Of a stretch of 50,258 nucleotides of DNA, positions 45,533 through 50,258 are shown one piece after another. The notes under the pieces are model-generated. The model was not told the DNA's origin. It searched no databases and saw only the letters and a list, made by a program, of their open reading frames with translations. How positions within the stretch are numbered: position 1 is the first letter of the stretch; every line of letters starts with the position of its first letter. The DNA comes from Mycolicibacter nonchromogenicus. GTDB taxonomy: Bacteria > Actinomycetota > Actinomycetes > Mycobacteriales > Mycobacteriaceae. The stretch lies in the NCBI RefSeq assembly GCF_002101775.1, contig NZ_LQPI01000047.1, positions 1 to 50,258 on the forward strand, in the 5' to 3' direction. The position numbers and the translations under genes were made by a program.

Positions 45533-46804
45533 CTAGTCCCCTACCCATATCTCGGTCGCCGTCAGTGCGTCTTCGACCGTGGCGAACACCATCCCGGCCG
45601 ACGGGTCGGGCGCCACCGACCCGTCGGGATCGACGAGCAGACCCTGTTTGTCCAGAGCCCGCAACTCCTCGGGCAGCCCCGCCAGCAGACCGCGTGCCGG
45701 CTCGCTGATCGTGTGCAGGCGCGAGACGTCGAGGATGGCGGTGTCGATGTCGCCGCATTCGCGGGTGGCGGTGCGAACCACCTGTTCGGCCCCGGCGAAC
45801 AGCAGATCGCCGTGCACCTCGTAGACCCGAACTCCTGGGCGGGGAGCGTAGACCCCGCGGATCGCCGCATGAGCCTCACTGCTCACCGTCAGGAAGTGCA
45901 GCCCGAGCTGTTGGGAAAGACTGCGGCACACCAGCATCCCGCGCACGCTGTTGCCCTTGGCATCGATCCGCGGTGAATAGACGCCGATACCCAGCTGTCC
46001 GGGAAGCACCGCCACGATGCCACCGGCCACACCGCTCTTGGCCGGCAGCCCGACCGCACTGACCCACTCACCGGCGGCGTCGTACATTCCGCAGGTCACC
46101 ATCACCGACAAGGTGCGCCGCACCACCGCGGCATCGGTCACCTGCCGCCCGGTCAACGGGTTGTGGCCGCCGCGGGCCAGCGTCGCGGCCATCCGGGCCA
46201 GGTCGGTGCTGGTGACCTTCAGCGAACACTGACGGATGTAGAGATCCAGGGCGTCGTCGGGGTCGGCGCCCAAAGCGCCGAAACTGTCCAACAGATAGGC
46301 GATCCCGCGGTTGCGGCTGCCGGTCGCCCGCTCCGACAGATACACCGTCTCGTCGAAGTCCAGGTCACGGCCGGCGCAGGCGCTGAAGAACTCACGGACA
46401 AGATCGAACCGGTGCTCGAGGGTCTTTCCGGGGATCAAGGAGCACGCCACGATCGCACCGGCATTGATCATCGGATTCTTCGGGACATTGGTGACCTGAT
46501 CCACGCTGATCTTGTTGAAGCCCTCACCAGAGGGCTCCACGCCGATCCGCGCGTCAACATCCGCCTGCCCCAGCTGATCGAGGGCGAGCGCGTAGGTGAA
46601 CGGTTTGGAAATGGACTGCATGGTGAATTGCACTCCGGCGTCGCCGGATTCATAGACATAGCCGTCCGACGAGGACAATGACAGACCGAACCCGGTGGGA
46701 TCGACCTCAGCCAATTCCGGGATGTAACTCGCCAGAGCGCCGTGGTCCACCCCGGCGTGCTCGGCAAGAATCCCGTCCAAGTACCGCTGCACCAGTACCG
46801 TCAC
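45533..46804 (-). CDS. glsA: Glutaminase A fused to a STAS domain
   Basis: 423 residues from GTG 46804. The beta-lactamase-like glutaminase domain (about 1-305) has QSISKPFTYALAL (Ser64, Lys67 catalytic pair), NPMINAGAI, YLSERATGSRNRGIAYLLDSFG and PAKSGVAGGIVAVLPG. A STAS domain (about 325-410; VRVYEVHGDLLFAGAEQVVRTA, IDTAILDVSRLHTI) is appended, an arrangement found in some bacterial glutaminases. It hydrolyses glutamine to glutamate and ammonia; the STAS part may bind a nucleotide or partner. It is not in the Mtb order here, lying between the cyclase and ada-alkA. Confidence 0.95.
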   Translation of the reverse strand: MTVLVQRYLDGILAEHAGVDHGALASYIPELAEVDPTGFGLSLSSSDGYVYESGDAGVQFTMQSISKPFTYALALDQLGQADVDARIGVEPSGEGFNKISVDQVTNVPKNPMINAGAIVACSLIPGKTLEHRFDLVREFFSACAGRDLDFDETVYLSERATGSRNRGIAYLLDSFGALGADPDDALDLYIRQCSLKVTSTDLARMAATLARGGHNPLTGRQVTDAAVVRRTLSVMVTCGMYDAAGEWVSAVGLPAKSGVAGGIVAVLPGQLGIGVYSPRIDAKGNSVRGMLVCRSLSQQLGLHFLTVSSEAHAAIRGVYAPRPGVRVYEVHGDLLFAGAEQVVRTATRECGDIDTAILDVSRLHTISEPARGLLAGLPEELRALDKQGLLVDPDGSVAPDPSAGMVFATVEDALTATEIWVGD

Positions 46805-46810
46805 GCACCG

Positions 46811-46816
46811 ATGCTA
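46811..46816 (-). promoter_or_regulatory. -10 box for leaderless glsA
   Basis: TAGCAT on the minus strand, 6 bp before GTG 46804. Confidence 0.4.
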
Positions 46817-46900
46817 GCCCCGCACCCGCGCCGGCGACCCCGAGACTGTCATGTCGCTTTTCCGCTAGTGTCGTCGGCCGGCGCGTGACATCGTTGAATC

Positions 46901-48406
46901 GTGCATGACGACTTCGACCGCTGCTATCGCGCCGTGAAGTCCAAAGACGCCCGCTTTGACGGCTGGTTCAACATCGCGGTGCTCACGACCGGGATCTATT
47001 GCCGGCCCAGTTGCCCAGCGCGCACGCCGCTGCCGGCGAATGTCCGGTTCTACCCCACCGCCGCCGCCGCACAGCGAGCCGGATTCCGCGCCTGCAAGCG
47101 CTGCCGCCCTGACGCAGCGCCGGGTTCTCCGGAGTGGAACGTCCGGGGCGACATCGTGGGGCGCGCTATGCGCCTGATCGCCGACGGCATGGTCGACCGG
47201 GAGGGTGTGAGCGGGCTTGCCGGCCACCTCGGCTACTCGGCCCGCCAGTTGCAGCGGTTGCTGCAGACCGAGGTCGGCGCCGGCCCGCTGGCACTGGCCC
47301 GCGCCCAGCGCACGCAGACCGCTCGCGTCCTGATCGAGACCACCGACCTGCCCCTCAGTGATGTCGCGTTCGCCGCCGGTTTCGCCAGTATTCGGCAGTT
47401 CAACGACACCATCCGCGCGGTGTGCGCCACGACGCCGACTGTGCTGCGCAGCCACGCCGTCGCACGCTCACGAAGCCCATCCGATCGTGACGCCAAGGCT
47501 CCGGGTGCCCTGTCCCTGCGCCTGCCGGTGCGCACCCCGTTCGCGTTCGAGGGCGTGTTCGGGCACCTGGCGGCGTGCGCGGTGCCGGGCTGCGAGGAGG
47601 TCCGCGACGGCGCCTACCGGCGCACGCTGCGTCTGCCGCACGGCAATGGCATCGTCAGCCTGCGCCCGGCCCCCGACCATGTCCGGTGCCGCCTCGTGCT
47701 CGACGACTTCCGCGATCTGACCGCCGCGATCACCCGATGCCGGCGACTGTTGGACCTCGACGCCGACCCGCAAGCCGTTGTCGAGGCCCTGAGTGCCGAC
47801 CCGGACCTGGCGCCGCTGGTGGCCAAGGCGCCGGGGCAACGTATTCCGCGGACCGTCGACGAAGCCGAGCTCGCGGTGCGGACGGTGCTCGGCCAGCAGG
47901 TGTCGACCAAGGCGGCCCGCACCCATGCGCATCGGCTGGTGGTTGCACGCGGCCAACAACTCGACGATCCCGTCGGCGGACTCACTCACGTCTTTCCGTC
48001 GGTGGAGAGCCTTGCCGACATCGAGCCCGAGCAACTCGCTCTTCCCCAGGCCCGCCGCCGGACACTGCTCACCCTGATCGCACGGCTGGCCGACGGCGCT
48101 CTGGACCTGAGCGCGGGTTGCGACTGGGAGCAAGTCCGCAGCGACCTGATGGCGCTGCCGGGAATCGGAGCCTGGACCGCCGAGGTGATCGCCATGCGCG
48201 GTCTGGGCGACCCTGACGCCTTTCCCGTCACCGATCTCGGCGTACAGGCCGCTGCCGGCAGACACGGCCTACCTGATACCCCACAGACCCTGATCCGGCA
48301 CAGTGCTCGTTGGCGGCCGTGGCGCTCCTATGCCACCCAGCATCTTTGGGCGAGCCTGGATCACGCCGTGAATGATTGGCCCCCGGCCGCTAAGGAGATC
48401 GCATGA
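46901..48406 (+). CDS. alkA: AdaA-AlkA fusion: alkylation response regulator and 3-methyladenine DNA glycosylase
   Basis: 501 residues from GTG 46901. The Ada N-terminal zinc domain has Cys34, Cys38, Cys65 and Cys68 (IYCRPSC, ACKRC); Cys34 matches the methyl-acceptor position that senses methylphosphotriesters. An AraC-type helix-turn-helix pair follows (about 85-180; [17 protein letters not shown]). The AlkA part (about 205-495) has the helix-hairpin-helix [21 protein letters not shown] and catalytic Asp445 (FPVTDLG). It matches Mtb Rv1317c, so methylation sensing, transcriptional activation and base excision are on one chain. ogt overlaps by 4 bp. Confidence 0.97.
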   Translation: MHDDFDRCYRAVKSKDARFDGWFNIAVLTTGIYCRPSCPARTPLPANVRFYPTAAAAQRAGFRACKRCRPDAAPGSPEWNVRGDIVGRAMRLIADGMVDREGVSGLAGHLGYSARQLQRLLQTEVGAGPLALARAQRTQTARVLIETTDLPLSDVAFAAGFASIRQFNDTIRAVCATTPTVLRSHAVARSRSPSDRDAKAPGALSLRLPVRTPFAFEGVFGHLAACAVPGCEEVRDGAYRRTLRLPHGNGIVSLRPAPDHVRCRLVLDDFRDLTAAITRCRRLLDLDADPQAVVEALSADPDLAPLVAKAPGQRIPRTVDEAELAVRTVLGQQVSTKAARTHAHRLVVARGQQLDDPVGGLTHVFPSVESLADIEPEQLALPQARRRTLLTLIARLADGALDLSAGCDWEQVRSDLMALPGIGAWTAEVIAMRGLGDPDAFPVTDLGVQAAAGRHGLPDTPQTLIRHSARWRPWRSYATQHLWASLDHAVNDWPPAAKEIA

Positions 48407-48894
48407 CCACGCAGCGCATTATCGACAGCCCGATCGGTCCGCTGACCCTGGCGGGCCACGACGGCAAACTCAGCCATCTGTTGATGCTGGATCATTCGCA
48501 CGCTCCCAGCCGGGTGGGCTGGATCCGCGACGACACCGCGTTTCCAGAAGTGGTGGAGCAACTCGCGGCCTATTTCGCCGGTGAGCTCACGGAGTTCGAC
48601 GTGACCCTGGAAATGGCCGGCACGGAATTCCAGCGCCGGGTATGGACCGCCCTGCTGACCATCCCGTACGGACAGACTCGCTCCTACGGCCAGCTGGCCA
48701 GCCAAATCGGGTCACCCAGCGCGTCCCGGGCCGTCGGACTGGCCAATGGCCGCAATCCGATCTCGATCATCGTGCCGTGTCACCGCGTAATCGGCAGCAA
48801 CGGCAGTCTGACCGGCTACGGGGGCGGTATCGACCGCAAGCGAACGCTTCTGGATCTGGAACGCCAGCGCAGCCAAGCCACCCTCTTCGGCTGA
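48403..48894 (+). CDS. ogt: O6-alkylguanine-DNA alkyltransferase Ogt
   Basis: 163 residues from ATG 48403 (ATGA overlap with alkA). The acceptor motif is [10 protein letters not shown] with Cys126, the same number as in Mtb [27 protein letters not shown] forms the recognition helix and arginine finger, and [15 protein letters not shown] follows. It removes alkyl groups from O6-guanine by suicide transfer. Coupling to ada-alkA forms the mycobacterial adaptive-response operon, probably self-activated by methylated AdaA. Confidence 0.98.
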   Translation: MTTQRIIDSPIGPLTLAGHDGKLSHLLMLDHSHAPSRVGWIRDDTAFPEVVEQLAAYFAGELTEFDVTLEMAGTEFQRRVWTALLTIPYGQTRSYGQLASQIGSPSASRAVGLANGRNPISIIVPCHRVIGSNGSLTGYGGGIDRKRTLLDLERQRSQATLFG

Positions 48895-48900
48895 ACCTGC

Positions 48901-50052
48901 TTAGTCGGGCATCGGGTATTCGGTCGTGTCGGTGAAGCCTTCGAAGAACTCCAGCAGACCGGTCAATGCCTCGCTGAACGTCGGGGTCGGCGTATCGATG
49001 GCGCCCACGATGTAGCCCTCTTGAATGAGACCGGCAAGCGACGGGTGCTCGATGAGCGGGACGATCTCGTAGGTCGAGGGATCCAACAGGCTCGCGAGGG
49101 CGTTGCTGATCCCCTGCTGCACACCATTGCCCAGCGCGGACAACAGGTCGCCGAGATCGATGTTGGCGGGGAAGAAACCCGGCTCCGCCGGCTCGTCGAT
49201 GTCTCCCGGCGGCCAACCGTAGTCGATGTTGCCGTAGCCGAGGTTCACCAGAATCCGAGTCACCGGCTCCAACAGCTCGTAGAGGGGCTGACCGAGGATC
49301 GGGATCAACTGCAGCGGCGCCAACACCGGCAGCAGCTCCGAGGTGATCATGTAATAGGAGTTCAGCGAGTCGGGGTCTGACGTCGGCAGTTCGATGGCGG
49401 ACGCGACCTGTTCGGGTGTCGCGCTCAACAGGACCGAGTGCCCGTAGAGGAAGCCCAGGGCCGAATTGAGGTCCGCCAGCGGATTGAAGTACGTGGGCTT
49501 GAAGGCCACCGGGTCGTACTCGTAGTTGTATACGTCGGTGCGGTACAGGTCGGTGGGGATGGCGCTGGTGCCGGGGGATCCGATCAGCACGAAGCGCACC
49601 AAGTCGTTGGATATGCCTTCGTCGGCCAGTCGCTCCATCAGGCCGACTGAGATCGAGGAGCTCTGCGAGTAGCCGAACACCACAACCGGGTGATCAGCGT
49701 CCACCTCGCCACCGTTGATCTCGTCCATTACCGCGTTGTAGAGGATCTGCTCACCCACGGCGCGGGAGGTCGAACTGACATTCTCCGGTGTCCAGAGCGA
49801 GAAGAGCTCGCCGCCGAACCCGTGCGGCTGCAGATACAGATTGTTGATCGCCTCGAGGTAGCGCTCGGACGGCTGCGGCATACCGGTTCCGCCCATCACG
49901 AACGCGATACCGTCTCCGAGCGACGTGCCGTTGCCCGTCAATGAGACTGCTGCGCTCTGAGCGGCGGCCATCGGCGAGGCCACCGGTGTGGCGGCGAGGA
50001 CACTTGCCGCGGCGAGGCTCGCCACAACGGGAAGGCAAATATGAGTGCGCAC
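48901..50052 (-). CDS. Secreted PE-PPE-domain serine esterase-like protein
   Basis: 383 residues from GTG 50052, with AGGGG 8 bp upstream. A Sec signal (about 1-31, ending in AAAQ) precedes a PE-PPE (PF08237) alpha/beta-hydrolase domain. GYSQS (127-131) puts the nucleophile at Ser129; VVFGYSQSSSISVGLM, VLIGSPGTSAIPT and DPVAFKPTYFNPLADLNSALGFLYGHSVL fit the family. There is no PE or PPE N-terminal domain, so export is by Sec rather than ESX. The acidic C-terminal part (about 240-383) is unassigned. Such proteins are cutinase-like esterases of the mycobacterial envelope. Convergent with ogt, 6 bp apart. Confidence 0.88.
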   Translation of the reverse strand: MRTHICLPVVASLAAASVLAATPVASPMAAAQSAAVSLTGNGTSLGDGIAFVMGGTGMPQPSERYLEAINNLYLQPHGFGGELFSLWTPENVSSTSRAVGEQILYNAVMDEINGGEVDADHPVVVFGYSQSSSISVGLMERLADEGISNDLVRFVLIGSPGTSAIPTDLYRTDVYNYEYDPVAFKPTYFNPLADLNSALGFLYGHSVLLSATPEQVASAIELPTSDPDSLNSYYMITSELLPVLAPLQLIPILGQPLYELLEPVTRILVNLGYGNIDYGWPPGDIDEPAEPGFFPANIDLGDLLSALGNGVQQGISNALASLLDPSTYEIVPLIEHPSLAGLIQEGYIVGAIDTPTPTFSEALTGLLEFFEGFTDTTEYPMPD

Positions 50053-50258
50053 CGGTATACCCCTGTTAGTTAGCTGAGTTAAGACTTAAAGGTAGGACTT
50101 CCCGGGGCCGCGCGCAATAGCATCGGGCCGCTAGACGCCGGCCTGGAGCTTGGCACGCACCAACCGCGTAGCTTTTCGGGTCCCTGCGTGTCAGGGTGAG
50201 TTGAGTCCAGTGGTTCATAGCAACCCGCTTGCAGGGCGAGATACGGATCAACTCGAAG
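50053..50258. other. Right-end intergenic sequence
   Basis: 206 bp upstream of the PE-PPE-domain gene. It begins with an A/T-richer stretch (about 50064-50095, GTTAGTTAGC...TTAAAGG) likely to hold that gene's promoter. Beyond it I see no convincing gene or RNA; a 61-residue frame on the minus strand has no family features. Confidence 0.4.

Noticed and set aside
50064..50090. TTAGTTAGCTGAGTTAA as a second iron box
   Set aside because: It resembles the consensus only with an inserted gap and is not a true palindrome.
50066..50251. 61-residue minus-strand frame at the right edge
   Set aside because: No ribosome site, no family features, and irregular codon third positions.
1..50258. CRISPR array, prophage, toxin-antitoxin or defence island
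   Set aside because: No regularly spaced repeats, integrase, phage structural genes or recognised defence domains were seen on either strand.

Overview
The window is ordinary chromosome of a mycobacterium, judged by protein content and roughly two-thirds G+C (by eye). Diagnostic genes are a single-chain type I fatty acid synthase followed by acpS, a PE-PPE-domain esterase, DUF732, DUF3817 and DUF1906 proteins, NucS, and the GlgE maltosyltransferase. Most proteins resemble Mycobacterium tuberculosis (Mtb) proteins as I remember them; no search was run, so Rv numbers are from memory.

Layout. (1) 1-76 looks like one end of an IS21-family element, abutting a 5'-truncated SIMPL-domain gene (77-551). 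(2) 734-1832: an iron-box-like site upstream of a secreted, possibly GjpA-like protein, ending in a strong hairpin. (3) 1942-17612 corresponds to Mtb Rv2520c-Rv2525c: DUF3618 protein, bcp, M20 peptidase, acpS, fas and a Tat-exported DUF1906 protein. Three genes absent from the remembered Mtb order sit between bcp and the peptidase: a VOC protein, an FAD oxidoreductase and a LysR regulator. (4) 17737-19627: an MFS transporter, a DUF732 secreted protein and tRNA-Leu(UAG). (5) 19711-48894 corresponds to Mtb Rv1343c down to Rv1316c: lprD, DUF3817, rdgB, rph, cyclic-nucleotide phosphodiesterase, murI, rhomboid protease, P1 peptidase, DUF2017, clpS, pncB, dinG, a lipoprotein metallopeptidase, glgP, glgE, glgB, a YbbN-like protein, fadA4, methylmalonyl-CoA epimerase, a Cys/His-rich protein, an old-yellow-enzyme, nucS, an adenylate cyclase, a glutaminase-STAS fusion, ada-alkA and ogt. 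(6) 48901-50052: a secreted PE-PPE-domain protein.

Working together. fas and acpS make and activate the de novo fatty acid synthase. glgP, glgE and glgB handle alpha-glucan breakdown, maltosyl-based extension and branching. An adenylate cyclase and an Rv1339-type phosphodiesterase make and degrade cAMP. rdgB, dinG, nucS, ada-alkA and ogt form a loose genome-maintenance group. clpS, DUF2017, P1 peptidase, rhomboid, murI, phosphodiesterase, rph and rdgB are a tight co-directional run.

The clearest patterns beyond gene content are: (a) 14 genes between 19.7 and 46.8 kb have a TANNNT -10 box 6-9 bp before the start codon, the layout of leaderless mycobacterial transcripts, while most genes before 18 kb have Shine-Dalgarno sequences; (b) mec-cysO-cysM, expected between the P1 peptidase and rhomboid genes, is missing; (c) the iron box before the secreted protein; (d) the IS end breaking the SIMPL gene. 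I saw no CRISPR array, prophage, defence island or clearly undescribed multi-gene system.
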